Assembly: GCA_015680685.1 (NCBI GenBank) | Contig: MNCI01010443.1 | Coordinates: 721,483-785,482, forward strand | DNA length: 64,000 nt | Source: Gnetum montanum | Lineage: Eukaryota > Streptophyta > Gnetopsida > Gnetales > Gnetaceae | Direction of reading: 5' to 3' | In this document: piece after piece, positions 1 to 10,836 of the stretch | How positions within the stretch are numbered: the first letter of the stretch is position 1 | How the letters are laid out: every line of letters starts with the position of its first letter | Program-made: the position numbers and the translations under genes | Notes under the pieces: generated by a model | Databases searched by the model: none | What the model was told of the DNA's origin: nothing | What the model saw: only the letters and a program-made list of their open reading frames with translations

Positions 1-243
1 TTCCATTTCCGTGCGATCAATGGGTAGGTTAGCTTGGATATTTACGCAGATGAAGTTGTATTGTTTTGGGTTGAGAATTGTATAGGCGGGGTCCTTCCCT
101 TGTAACCTAAGTGACCGATGAGTTGGCCCTTGAGGGTTCATCTCCCCAATGTTGACTATGGGTTCAGTTGCGATCACAAGATTTGAGATTTTGACATTAA
201 GTTTAGAAACTAACAATGCTACTTTGATATGATAAGATTCCAT
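1..243 (-). CDS. gag: Gag N-terminal part, family-1 retrotransposon copy 1c (partial, cut by window edge)
   Basis: Reading the minus strand from the ATG at 243, 81 codons run to the window edge without a stop. The matching start in element B is at 43159 and shares the opening MESS/MESY and the segment THRSLRLQGKDP followed by EQYNF/KQYNF and ICVKIQANLP. Family-1 gag would form the capsid-like particle that packages element RNA. The start was chosen because the same ATG ends the repeat-rich leader in B. The open frame, against several stops in B, 1a and 1d, suggests 1c is a younger copy. The rest of gag and pol lies outside the window, so intactness cannot be judged. Confidence 0.7.
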   Translation of the reverse strand, partial: MESYHIKVALLVSKLNVKISNLVIATEPIVNIGEMNPQGPTHRSLRLQGKDPAYTILNPKQYNFICVNIQANLPIDRTEME

Positions 244-997
244 GTGTGTAACTGGCTTGACTGGATGAATGTTTGTAAGCAGTGTATGCAAGCTGAGATT
301 GAGCAAGCTGAGCATATGCAAATTGAGCTTGATCAAGCCGAGCATATGCAAGATGAGATTGAGAAAGCCAGGCGTATGTAAGCTAAGCTTGTGGAATTTG
401 GGCGTATGCAAGATGAGCTTGAGGAAGCCGGGTGTATGCAAGCTAAGAATGAGCAAGCTAGGTGTATGCAAGCTAAGCATGAGCGAGCTAGGCATATGCA
501 AGTTGAGCTTGAGCAAGTTGGGTGCAAACATTAGCGTGAGCACAACCTGAACATGCATACACTAGCTTATGTTTAGTGTATGCAAGAGCAGCGTACGTGC
601 AGCGTAAGTGCAACGCAACGTAGCATGTGTGAGTGATGTGTGTGCATAACATGTGTATGCCAGACGTGTGCAATAGTGTGTATACGCTGCATTGGGTTTT
701 ATAGGGTATGCTATTTTAGATTTTCATAGCGTCGGGATTTACAGCGTGTGTATGCTGTGTTGGGTTTTCATAGCGTGTGCACACAGTACTTAATATTTTT
801 TGCATCTGTTATATAATTTATTACATTGGAAGCAACGTAAATTTTTCAAGGATTTAGTTCAATCGTGAACAGATTGGTATGGTTTAAGAAAGCTAAGCTT
901 GCGTTCTACACCGGATCTGCACCATGCATGAAAGGTAACTGAATCAACTTTTTATCGGGATGGAAAACAAGGTTGCCCTCCTTCTCGCTCTAATTTT
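244..997 (-). other. 5' leader of copy 1c with tandem repeats and primer-binding site
   Basis: This lies between the LTR (998-3085) and gag. It holds a 30-bp tandem repeat (about 269-540) and a second, looser repetitive stretch (about 560-800) with recurring 'atagcgt' and 'tgtgtatgctgtgttgggtt' phrases. Next to the LTR, the segment 972-990 (ccctccttctcgctc on plus) matches the leader of B at 43944-43957 and of 1a at 9236-9250. Read on minus it resembles the GCGCTAGAAGGAGGG type of primer-binding site found in plant Tat elements. Confidence 0.6.
269..540. repeat. 30-bp tandem repeat array in the leader of copy 1c
   Basis: About nine units of roughly 30 bp follow the pattern gcaagctgagcttgagcaag with a variable tail (agctgggtgtat). 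Because 30 is a multiple of three, one plus-strand frame reads as a run of ten-residue units starting CKL. This is a by-product of the period and not evidence for a protein. The same unit recurs in the leader of B (about 43160-43470), so the array belongs to the element family. Confidence 0.8.
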
Positions 998-1583
998 TAT
1001 ACTATCTGAAATCGTTAGCGTAAGGCTAGAGGAAAAATGAATGCCGAAAGATCTCTAGAGAGATACAACTGACCTTGCCTTTGCATGAGGGCAAGCTGGA
1101 AAAATGAAGGCAGAGTGCCTTGGATTGTCTGCAGGAAAATCAACCAAGGACTTCCTCAAGCGTAAGCTATGGCTTGCACTGGGGTAATCGTAACAAACGT
1201 AATAAGAATATGTAAACAGAGCGTAGATGTAATGTAAGAATGAACTAGCATGATGCACATGTAAAAAATGAACTAGAATAATGGAAACAACGCAATGAAC
1301 CAGAATAATGTAAATAGCGCAATGAACTAGAATAATGCAAATAGTGTAATGGAAGGCAAAATACTGTACTATATTGATTTAAAGAATAAAGTGCACCAGT
1401 TAAAACATAGCTGCATTTGTAGATGGTAGGTCAAGCATCAAGCCTCGGGATGAAGGATGAAGCATTTGCAGATGCTCAAGTGCTAGGGATCATGTGCGCT
1501 CGAGTGTCCAAGGTTGCCAGTTAATGCTCTTTAGGTCATCCTTTTTGCAAAATTTCCAACCCCATTTATCTCAATGAATAGGA

Positions 1584-1591
1584 TATTTATA
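1584..1591 (-). promoter_or_regulatory. TATA box of copy 1c LTR
   Basis: tatttata on plus reads TATAAATA on minus. The same motif in the same context (aatgaa.agg before it, acattttt after it) occurs at 26884-26891 and 44483-44490, and a related one at 46519-46526. Confidence 0.6.
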
Positions 1592-2149
1592 CATTTTTTA
1601 GGCTTGGGAGTAGGATTCATCAATGAGGTCAATGGCTATGAGATGAGATAAATATGGATCGCGTGACAGGTGTACATGGGCAGACTACGTTCTAGACCGG
1701 ATACACTGTATCTTACAATTTGTTTTAGCTTGTGCAAGCTAGCTTATGCTCATAGAAACATGTACAATTTGTAGCGTAAGAGCTTGACCAGCTCAAAAAT
1801 GTGAAAAATTTACAATGCTTGATAATGTACAACAAGATCATTTGCCTTTAGCTTGCTTGAAATTTTTGAATCTATGGATAGACTACTGATGAAAATTTTT
1901 TTGCCTCACCAAGGTCACCAGTGTGTGTTTATCTTGTCCTGACATTCCCTTAGCACGTGTCTAAAATTCTTTTTCTTGGTCATGACCAGTGCTCATGCTG
2001 GACTCATGCTGCTAGCGTGACCTAGGTGTGAGCAAGCTGGGATGGTACATTTCACACCAAATATTGATTTTTTGAGACCTTTCTTTCAATTGTAACTACT
2101 ACCTACCCTTGGGGAGGACTTGCAAGCTGAGTTTGAGCCTGTTTTTGCC

Positions 2150-2860
2150 TTGATCTAGGTCATTTTGCGCAACTCACGCTAGGCTCACGCTATCAGCATG
2201 AGCTGGGCGTGACTCCAGCAGGACCTTAGCGTGAGTGCTAAAAATGGTGTATTTTAGGCCTAAAATTAGAATTCTAAGGGCTAGGACCTAGAGCAATCAT
2301 TAGTGGACCTTTAGGATGACTTGTACCTTCAAAATTAGACCATTTTTACACTGTTTTGGGGATGTTTTTGGGTACTCACGCTAGACTCATGTTGCCAGTT
2401 TGACCTGTGCATGAGTGACCAAAATCGCATGTTTTTGAACCTTAAAACCAGGATTCTGGATGCTGGGACCTAAGGTATTCATTAGTGGACCTTGATGGGG
2501 CCTTATACCCTCAAAATTAAGCCATTTTAACACTGTTTTGAGGCTTTTTTAAGTTACTCATGCTAGACTCACGCTACCAGCGTGACTTGGGCGTGAGTGA
2601 TGAAAATGAACATTTTTGGAGCTAAAATATGAAGTTCTAGAGGCTAAAACTCAAAGAAATCATTAATTTACCTTGAGGGGTAGTTGTACGCTCGAAATCA
2701 AAATTTTGTCGCTATTTTGGGGCTGTTTTGAGTTACTCACGTTGGACTCATGCTACCAGTGTGACCTGGGTGTGACCTCAGCGTGAGTAGCAAGATTTGT
2801 GTGGTTTTGACTTGAAATATTGGATTTTGGATGTTGAAACTTGAATTAGTCATCAGTGGG
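2150..2860. repeat. Four ~185-bp degenerate tandem repeats in U3 of copy 1c LTR
   Basis: Units begin near 2168, 2370, 2552 and 2731 with 'actcacgctagactcacgct...cagcgtgacctgggcgtgag', followed by an arm with 'gggacct...cattagtggacctt...ccctcaaaatta'. Similar units recur in the solo LTR (about 46960-47500). They lie upstream of the TATA box, where plant LTRs often hold enhancer-like repeats. Any function is inferred. Confidence 0.65.
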
Positions 2861-3085
2861 CCTCAAGGGGAACTTGCCCATTCAATTTAGGACTGTTTTG
2901 ACTTGATTTGAAAGCTATCAGGGTTAGTCATGTTGAGGGTAAGCTAGCTTGATAGCATGAGCAAGCTGGCTTGAACAAGCTGGGTGTGAGTTCCATGCCT
3001 CAGTCACGTTTTGTCTCTTAAATGCCAAAAAGGGCTTGAGTCATTCTTGTTTAAAAGTGTTAAGATAAGATTTTGTGGTGTTTCA

Positions 3086-4870
3086 ATATAGTGTTAATTT
3101 ACTAAATTACTTTTAATAATTTAATGCCAAAAATTTGCATCTACATATGTATACTAATGCTTTGTTTTTTCCTGGTGGATGTAGGGTGCTATTGAAGCCT
3201 ATTTTGATCATAGTGAAGCTCGTGGAAATTCTATGCTGCATGACTAAACCAATTCCTAACATGCCTGTGCCAAGTATGGGGGTGGGCCATTAGGTGATGT
3301 GGTTTTGGCTAGGGACTCTTGAGTTCATGGAATACTTGTTGTAGTAGTTTAGTGTGTTCATATGGTCACACTTGGTGGTGGAGGCTGCTAGTGCATCATG
3401 AAGATGTTTCTACTTGGGACTAACTACGGTATCTTGAGATTCATCTCAGATGAGTCTATTATAACCAGTGATGAGGCAGGTGGTTTGGGTAGAGGTCCTA
3501 GGAGCACTCAGTAGCTATCCAAAATATGACACTTTATGGGGTTTGGTTGCTACAATAAGATCAACACTATTTTTATCATGCTATAGGTGCACATCCTATT
3601 ATAGAACCTACCTAGGACTATCTATTGTGCTAGAGGGTAAGGAATTTCATGGTTTTTGTAGCATTTTTTGGCTACTAGCCCATGTCCAATTACTAATGAC
3701 TCATGACTAATGCTAGGTTTAGATTTGACAAGGAGGGTCGACATGATGAGGTGGATGCTCTAACCTTGACTTGTATTGCCCTAGAGGTATTTTCTTCTAG
3801 CCTAAATATTTGGGCTACTATGATTGAGTAGGTGGGGCCCAATCTAGAGGTCTACCATACCCGATACTCAAAAACATATGAGCAATGTAGTACGCATGGA
3901 TGGTTGGACGAGGAGTGGGCTATTGGTGAGCTTAACACTGAGGAGATGGTTGCAGTGCTACCCCCGTCTCCCACCCTATTTGTACCACATAAACATCTAT
4001 TATTTTGGCTTATGTGGTTGCTCATGTGCGCCTATTAGTTTGCCCTTGCATAATGCTAATGTTGTTTTTCCTTTGTTGTAATGGCAGTTACCTTACTTGA
4101 GGTAACAATGATTACCACAAGCTATACAGAGGCCACCCTCATCATCAAGTATGGAGATGTGAAGGATGCAAAACACTAGCTATGTCATAACATCCTAGAC
4201 ACACTGAAAGCTCAGCTCATGCATGTAGTATTGATGGGCCTATTTTGGCCCTTAGCGCAAGTATCCCAATGGCCAAAATGGTTACCACCATAAAATCTTT
4301 TAGTAGTGATGTCAGGAAATTTGTTACCTGTGTGTGCATCATGACAATAATGTTAGACCTCAACAAGGCCTTCTTCATTGACCTATTTAGCCTCACTACT
4401 CATGGCTTGATAATTGTCGATAAGGGCAATAGGAAGGTAGATCTCAAAGGGGAGATTGAGGATTGGTTTGGGGCCACTTAATCTCACATGGGTATACCAA
4501 TTAAGGATATGTTTGTGCCCAAGATGTAATAGCTCTACCATCTATTCTACACTTGTGCCTTTCTAATGTTGTTGTTCCAAGGGAAGATTCTTGGGGTGGA
4601 GCAAGCACAGGTGATGAATGAGATGCTGTTAAAGGGTACAAGGTTTAACTTGGCTGCATATATAGCCACTAGCCTGCATGCAAAGATCTCTAGGCTATGG
4701 TTCAACCTCCAAGCAAGGTCCCACATCCACTTTGCATTCTTCACAAGGCACCTATGAAGGTTCATAGAGCTCTTGGTTGTGCATGATGATAGGTCATGGG
4801 TTATGTAGGATCATGAGTAGCTCTCCAAGTCATGGATTAAGAACATCTTCACAACTACATGTCCATAACA
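3086..4870 (+). pseudogene. Antisense additional ORF of copy 1a (broken, exons 2-4 equivalent)
   Basis: This stretch parallels exons 2-4 of the better preserved gene in element B (33796-38814). 3086-3186 is the end of intron 1, with acceptor ggatgtag. Residues read in pieces match B: DKEGRHDEVDALTLTCIALE with EVYHTRYSKTYEQC (about 3726-3900) against B exon 3, and EVTMITTSYTEATLIIKYGD (about 4098-4160) against the start of B exon 4. The segment near 4560-4860 matches the conserved core of B exon 4 (ends HIHFAFFTRHL). Many stops and frameshifts are present. Equivalents of exons 5-8 and of the short-repeat array are missing, so this copy has also lost its 3' half. Exon 1 lay left of the 1c insertion. 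Confidence 0.65.
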
Positions 4871-5340
4871 GGCCTTCTATTGCTACCTCTTATTTTTTGT
4901 AATTTTAGTTTTTATGATTTTTATGTGTTTTGATGGTTTTTATGCATGAAGGAAAATTCATTAAAGTAATAATGATAGAAATGTCAATTAAGCTATCAAA
5001 TGCATAGGTGATGTAGATGGTAAGCTAAGTGATTAAACTAAATGCAAATAATATGCTACAATGCTAATGCAACGTAAATGGAGAGTAGGATATAGGGTGT
5101 GGGGAAGAAAATAGCAGGTAGGTTCCCAAAGTGCTTTCAGACTAAGGGGGTACATTAGCCACATAGTTACTTCCTAATCCGATGTGGATTAGGAGGTGTG
5201 TAGGGCCTAGATTGCACTATTCAGTAGTCTCCTTGACCCTTGCTTTCTACATTGAAGGAAAATTCTACCCACAGGGTGTCCTTTGGGAGGTTAGTGGCTT
5301 CTACTACCTCTTTAGGTGTGTTGGCCTTGTGTGTTTCATT
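4871..5340. other. Spacer between antisense ORF remnant and protease of copy 1a
   Basis: This is AT-rich sequence with no open frame I can assign. The right part (about 5180-5340) probably corresponds on minus to the region downstream of protease in B (about 39440-39650). No short-repeat array like those at 25398 or 39175 is visible. Confidence 0.4.
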
Positions 5341-5349
5341 GTCTACCGA

Positions 5350-5960
5350 AGGTGTGTCATCAAGGAATTCGACCTTCAACCCTTGCTCCATGTCTATGTT
5401 GTTGATAGCTAGAGGGGCAACATTTTCATTATGGATGATAACTTCACCACCTTCATATGGAAGGTGGATTTCCTGATGAACTAGGAAGGAGATTGCCCAT
5501 AGCTAGGCTAGCGACAACCTATCCAATTTTAAGTTAAAATTGGACATTTCCTCTATGATGATAAATTCGACAGTAGTGGGAAAATGCTTCCCTACCACGA
5601 AGGCTATTATGATGGTACCCTTAATGATGATGTGTGGTCCACTAAAGGACTTCAAGCATGTGGTTTTCATTGGCTTGATTTGGTCTGTCAGGCCTAAATT
5701 ATCAATGATAGTGTATTGAATAACATTTGTTGCTATCCCATCATCAATGTGCACCCTTCACATCTTTCATTGCCTGACACATATGGTGATAAACATGGCA
5801 GCTATTATGACCTCATCCTTCTTAAGGTTGACATTAATTTTCTTGTCATGAAATGCAAGGGGTATGGAACTTGATTCCTATGATGCAGGAGGTAACATCA
5901 CAGTATGGATAGAATTCTCATCTGCTGGGATGTCCTATGTGATAAGAATCGAGGTTAGCA
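5350..5960 (-). pseudogene. Retroviral-type aspartic protease, copy 1a (broken)
   Basis: On minus, the frame at 5754-5503 contains HIDDGIATNVI, matching the protease of B (HVDDRAAKNVI). This stands where gypsy proteases have D-(T/S/D)-G(A/S) followed by a hydrophobic pair. It continues with the conserved LGLTDQIKPM and a LKSFSGP segment, then FPTTVEF. Downstream on minus, the plus segment near 5425-5475 (ttcaccaccttcatatggaaggtgg) matches B at 39690-39720, which encodes the family's protease C-terminal extension (HQEIHLPYKGGE-like in B). A Tat-type protease would cut the Gag-Pol polyprotein. Stops interrupt the upstream frame. Confidence 0.7.
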
Positions 5961-8830
5961 TCTGTACTAGCACTTCATGATGGGAAGATGAGGTCATGAT
6001 TAGGTCATAGAGGCTCAATGTTGTGTTCTTCTATTTGAGTATTTGCTTAACCTAGGCTAATGCATCCACAAAGTCTTTCCCATCGATTGCATTTTTATTG
6101 GCTTTTACTTCTTTCATACGCCTAAAGAGATCAATTTCATGAGGAGGTGCCTTGGGCTTTGTTGGCTTGGTTGGTGCTAGGACCCCAATGTTTGGTTGTG
6201 ATATATTGGTGATGGTCTCTTTAGTTGTTTTGGCCATGGGCACTATAGATATAGAGACTGGTTTCGACGGACCAAGTGATCTTTGCTCTTGATGTTGCCT
6301 AATCATCCTATTTGTGAGACGCTCATTGGGCCTCCTAAGCTACCACCTAGAGGGACTGTTAATGTTGGTAGTAGGATTGGCCCTTAGATGGCAAGGAACC
6401 GATGCATTGCCCACTACCGGACTCTAGGTAGGTGGGGAGTTAGCATGTTGTGGCACCTTGACAACAAAGGGTGGCTGAACTATTGTTGTTGTGACATGTT
6501 GTGGGATCCTAACTATGAAGGGAGTTGTAGGTGGTTGAGGTGGAACTTTGATGATGAAAGGGGGCCTCAAACCCATAGGGGCCATGGAGGCCCTTATGCC
6601 ACTAGAGGGCACATAGACCACAAATGGCTGCTACACTGGTTCTAGGTTGTCATCGATGCTAATATCATTTATGACATAACCTACATCGTCTACATTTAGA
6701 GGGTCCTTATACACCCTAATAGATTGGTTTTGAGGATTGATTATGTTTCTAACATTAAGTACCAACTTGCCTCTATTAATCATTTTTGGAGGTCATCCTA
6801 CAAGGCTATACAAAAATTGGTGTTATGACTGAGTAACTAGTGGTAGTGGTAGAATCAATCTAGCCTAAAGTGTTTTGGGACTAGGGGCTCATTTGGGGCT
6901 ACTGAGGTAGGATTCCTTAGGAGCTCACAATATCTATTTTGTCTTTTGTGGGTATCTTTGGGCATCTACTTGTACTAGATATGTCCAGCCTTTAGCAATT
7001 GATCCAATAGTTTTGAAGGTTTTAATTGTAGTAGGGTGTACTTGGAGTGATCCTTGTGCTCAAGTTAGACCTTAAGAGTAGCTTGCACTATGGCCACCAG
7101 TGACATGGTCTAGTTAGTTACTATAGTGCTAGGGTTGGTAATTTTATTATTAGCTGGGGCCTTGGGTGGCTTGGCTGTTGGCCTCGTGTTGGTTGTTTTA
7201 GCCTCATTGGCCATAGTTGCCACACTCGCATTTTTCTTTCCTTTGTTCTTGTCCTTCCTCACATGCACATTTTTGTAGGCCATGTAGATCAGGTCCTTGC
7301 TGGCTTCAACTACATCTTGTATGATCTTGGTCTAGGTAAAGGCTTGGCTTAGAGAATATGGGGCTAAGTAGTATAGTTTTGACTTGATGAAGTCATTAAC
7401 TACACCCTTAAATATGGCTAGAAGATGTGTTTCAGCTATTGGCTCTCATATTTTGTTCAATGAGGCACTCTAGTGTTGGATGAATTTTTGTATGAGCTCT
7501 AGGTGGCTCTTCTTGATTTGCATTAGTTCGTCCAAGGTAGTTTTAGGCTTCAAGTTATACTTGGAGTGCATCATGACTTGGCTCAGAAGATCCTCCAAAG
7601 AGGAGATAGAGTCCTTGGGTAATGTGCAATACCAGTCTAGCATCTTACCAATGAGTGACATGGAAAAAATTCATATGATGGTGTGTGTCCATGCTTACAG
7701 TAGTAGGCACTTGGACCTAAACATCACTAGGTGTGTGTTATGGTCCCCTTCATTGTTGTACTTGGTGAATTAAGACAGCAAGATACCAATCAACAAAGTT
7801 AGAGGTGGGATAGCAAGACTCATGGGATCATCCTAGTAGAAGTCCACTACTTTAATTGTTTTAGAGGAAATGTCCTTGAGTTTCTTCACCTCTTTTGTCA
7901 AGTTTTGGATGAGTTGGAATGCTTGATCTAAGTTTTAGAATGTTGTAATAAGCTATGCTGGTTATGCTACCCGCTATGCTAGTTGTATGGTCCATGACCT
8001 AGGAGTAGGTTGCGGGACCACATGAGGTGCTTGCTACATTTTCTATGTTAAATAGTGACTAGGGCACAACATGTGTGCATGGGTTGAATCACCACCGAGG
8101 GTGCCAGCAAAATAGGTAGGATGTAAGGTGCTTAAGTCATTTGGGGTTGAGAGACAAGTACTATGTGAACATAAGGTTGAGTGGTTGTGATTATTACTGC
8201 CAAAGATGAATCAATAGGATATGAAGATTCCACAAAGGGTAATTTAATAAGAGGTAGTGCATCTTGACATGTATGTTGTGTCTAGTGTGTTGCTATCATA
8301 AGTGTTGACCTAGAAGGTGATGCCAAGGCTATGACTGTCTTAAGCAAGATAGGTGAATAAGATTGCAGGAAGGCTAGACTAGGGCTCATTTGCTAGAAGA
8401 GAGTGTGAAAGGAGTCATTGTCCTTAGAAAAAGATTTTAACTTATCCTCCTCTCCCTATACGGACTCCTCATAGTTTGTTCCTACTTCACGCTTATTTTC
8501 TCGAATAAGCTAGGCCAGTATCCAATGGTAGGGTTCCATGAGCATGATGAAGTCAACTGAGGAGGGGATATACTCCTGTCCATTTTGATGGATCAACTCA
8601 TAGCCTTGTTTTGCCTTCATGTCCAAATGATCTAAAAATATCCCTACTTGGATCTTAGCATAGATGAAGTTGTATTGTTCATCGTTTATTACAGTATACT
8701 CTAGGTCTTGGCCACACAGCCTAAGGGATTGCCTTGGCTCTGACATAATAGGACTGGCAGGGTTGTTAATCTTAGTTTCTTGTTGGGTGGACAAGATAGT
8801 GAGTGTGCTCAAGAATAATGTTGAAGGTAG
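5961..8830 (-). pseudogene. gag: Gag polyprotein, copy 1a (broken)
   Basis: The gag order on minus is a start region near 8812 (SLRLCGQDLEYTVINDEQYN, matching B and 1c), a proline/glutamine-rich part, the capsid-like segment near 7661-7470 (DWYCTLPKDSISSLEDLLSQ, LIQKFIQH; the SISSLEDLL and LIQKFIQ cores recur in B at about 41800-41640), and a linker near 6760-6680 with RNIINPQNQSIRVYKDPLN matching VRTQNQSMGVYKDPLN in B. A proline-rich tail lies at 6621-6052. Several stops and shifts split it. It is co-linear with gag in B (40260-43159) and 1d (47750-50460). Confidence 0.7.
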
Positions 8831-9256
8831 ATTAATTTGTTAGAGGGGATTGTAAAGGTTGCTGATTGCAAAAAATGGCTAACTTTGCTAGTTGCAGAAA
8901 ATGGCTAACTCTGGTGATTGCGAAAAATGAATAACTCTAGTGACTATGCTCTCTATGTTGAGAGCTAACTACACTCTCTACTAAGTGCCCAAAATTTAGC
9001 TAACTGTGGGAACATGTGTTACTATGTAAGGTTCCAGAGAAACTGACTATTGGGTTCAATCTACACCAACCAATTAGTAGATGATGTCTGCACCAACCTA
9101 AGATCCAGCTACTACTACACATGTAGTAGGTCCATAGGGGTGTCATGGTCTATGCTACCCCAAAGTTAGCAACGGTGATGTAAAAAGCATGCTAGATGAC
9201 TACAATGAAGATTGAATATGAAAATGATTTAGGCCCTCCTTCTAGTGCTAAAAAAT
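8831..9256 (-). other. 5' leader and primer-binding site of copy 1a
   Basis: This is a short leader with a few 'gctaactctgctgattgcaaaaaatg' repeats (about 8855-8950). At 9236-9250 the plus strand reads ccctccttctagtgcta. Its minus reading is a C-to-T decayed version of the TGGCGCTAGAAGGAGGG primer-binding site seen in B. It sits 6 bp from the LTR edge. Confidence 0.6.
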
Positions 9257-10836
9257 TATGGCGATCGAAAACATGAATGGCTAGAACACCAAGGGATCCA
9301 TAGGCATAGCGTTTTAACCATAAGTCCATGCAAGGACCTCTTAGAGGCAGAGATAGGATACCTTGAATGATCTTGTAGATCAAATAAGAACTTATCAAAT
9401 GAAATTGGGGGTGTAGAGTGGTTAGCTATGATGATAATGCAAAATGATGCTAAGTGTTTGTGTGATGTCAACGGTGTCAATGGGATCAAGCATAGTCAAG
9501 TTTTTGGAGAAAATGAGCATGTTGACATGTGGGGCTTATCACCCAAGCATAGTTTCAGGCATGGATATGTAATGAAACAATGGAAAATGCAAATAAAATG
9601 CTAAAAATACAAGGAAAGAGAGAGATAAATAGAACACCACCCAAAATGGGTTTGAACGTAGTTAACACCAAAAGGGGTTAGAAGGCACGTGCTGTACAAC
9701 AGGCATAGTGGATAATGTAGTCATAGTCTTGAGGGGGTTGGCCATGAAGATTGAAATTTCACCATGGTGTCTATGCCTACTAGGTTGGCCACGATAGTGT
9801 GTAGTGGGTTACAGTGGACTATGATGATCTACAACTTTGCCTCTCTTCGATTTGCTAGAATGTCTTTTATTTACCAATGCTTTGGTTTTGCTAATCCAAA
9901 TTTTCCAATGCTTCAAATTTTTTCCAACCCTAAAAATGTTGATGGTAGGGGTATTTATAGGCCTAGGGTTAGTGGAAAATGTGGGATGGTTTCCACCTGA
10001 TAGTGCAATGATTGGAAGTACGGTGTAACCCAACTACACTATTAATTGAGGCTAGCAGTGTTGTGCTCTATTGTAATTTACTGAGTTCTATGAGGCTAAG
10101 AAACTATGACTACATTGCCAGGTGCATGTATATGTGCCAAGAGGATCACAATGTACCTAAAAAATGCAACTTTGGAGACTACGCTTTGGAACTATGCTCT
10201 CCATTGTCTTGTGTGGGGTTGAGCATAGTTACAATTTTGGGAACAAAAGAAATACAAAAATGATGTATTTTTCTAACTATGCTTATTGGAGGTGAGTTGG
10301 AGCTGAGCTAAATGTTGATGCTACATTGTGGAAGCCTTTGGAGGTTGTTCTAGTTGACTACACTTGATTATGATATGGGGCAGTAGAGATTATAGTCCCA
10401 TACATAGAAAAATTTTGTAAAATATGACTATGTGCTGACTACACTCTTTATGGCAGGTTGACTATGCTCCCAACTAGGGGTGAATGTAGCCCTAGAACTT
10501 GTCAAGACTTGTAGGAACTGACTTCTAGTTGACTATGCTTGACTATGCTTTGAGGTAATGAAGAACATAGTCATGACACTTAGAAAAATCTACAAAAATT
10601 ATGCCTTTGTGTTGACTACGCTTGACTATGCTCTGGGTCAGTGGAGAGTGTAGCCTAAGCACTTAGAAAATTTTGTAGTAGTTGGTTTAACACTTAGAAA
10701 AATTTAAAAAACTAGCCTTTGTGTTGACTATGCTCTACATGAGGTTAACTATGCTCTAGGGCAATGGAGAGTGTAGTCTCAACACCTAGAAAATTTTGTG
10801 CCTAGGATGCTGAAGTCCAAATTTGGTGGCATTTCA
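9257..10836 (-). mobile_element. 5' LTR of family-1 copy 1a
   Basis: Left edge TATGGCGATCG follows the primer-binding site. Right edge TTGGTGGCATTTCA corresponds to TGGTGTTTCA of the other family-1 LTRs. Length is about 1.58 kb. A minus-strand TATA (tatttata, 9952-9959) has the expected place. The U3 side (10300-10790) is a series of degenerate repeats around 'ttgactatgctctgggtcagtggagagtgtag' and 'acttagaaaaattt', a different repeat set from 1c and B, so 1a belongs to a diverged subfamily. Right of 10836 the additional ORF of family-2 copy 2c starts abruptly, so 1a was inserted there. Its other end is outside the window. Confidence 0.75.

Larger units (their letters stand above)
998..3085 (-). 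mobile_element. 5' LTR of family-1 copy 1c
   Basis: The LTR runs on plus from TATAC (decayed TGTAC) to TGGTGTTTCA, about 2.09 kb, with U3 on the right. Both ends match the LTRs of B (26363-28264 and 43965-45797) and the solo LTR (45896-47548). A TATA box in minus orientation (tatttata, 1584-1591) lies at the homologous place in all of them. The U3 half has four units of about 185 bp (about 2150-2850), each with a cgctagactcacgctaccag-like core. The left flank is the leader and gag start, so this is a 5' LTR. The insertion lies in intron 1 of the antisense gene of copy 1a. The right flank 3086-3090 (atata) would be one copy of the target duplication. Confidence 0.85.

Noticed and set aside
269-540. 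CRISPR array
   Set aside because: Units are head-to-tail with no unique spacers, and the setting is a plant LTR retrotransposon leader.
269-550. Plus-strand 93-residue open frame with ten-residue repeats (CKLSLSKLG type)
   Set aside because: It is produced by a 30-bp tandem repeat in the leader of copy 1c. The homologous leader in B does not keep the frame, and no start context or conservation supports a protein.
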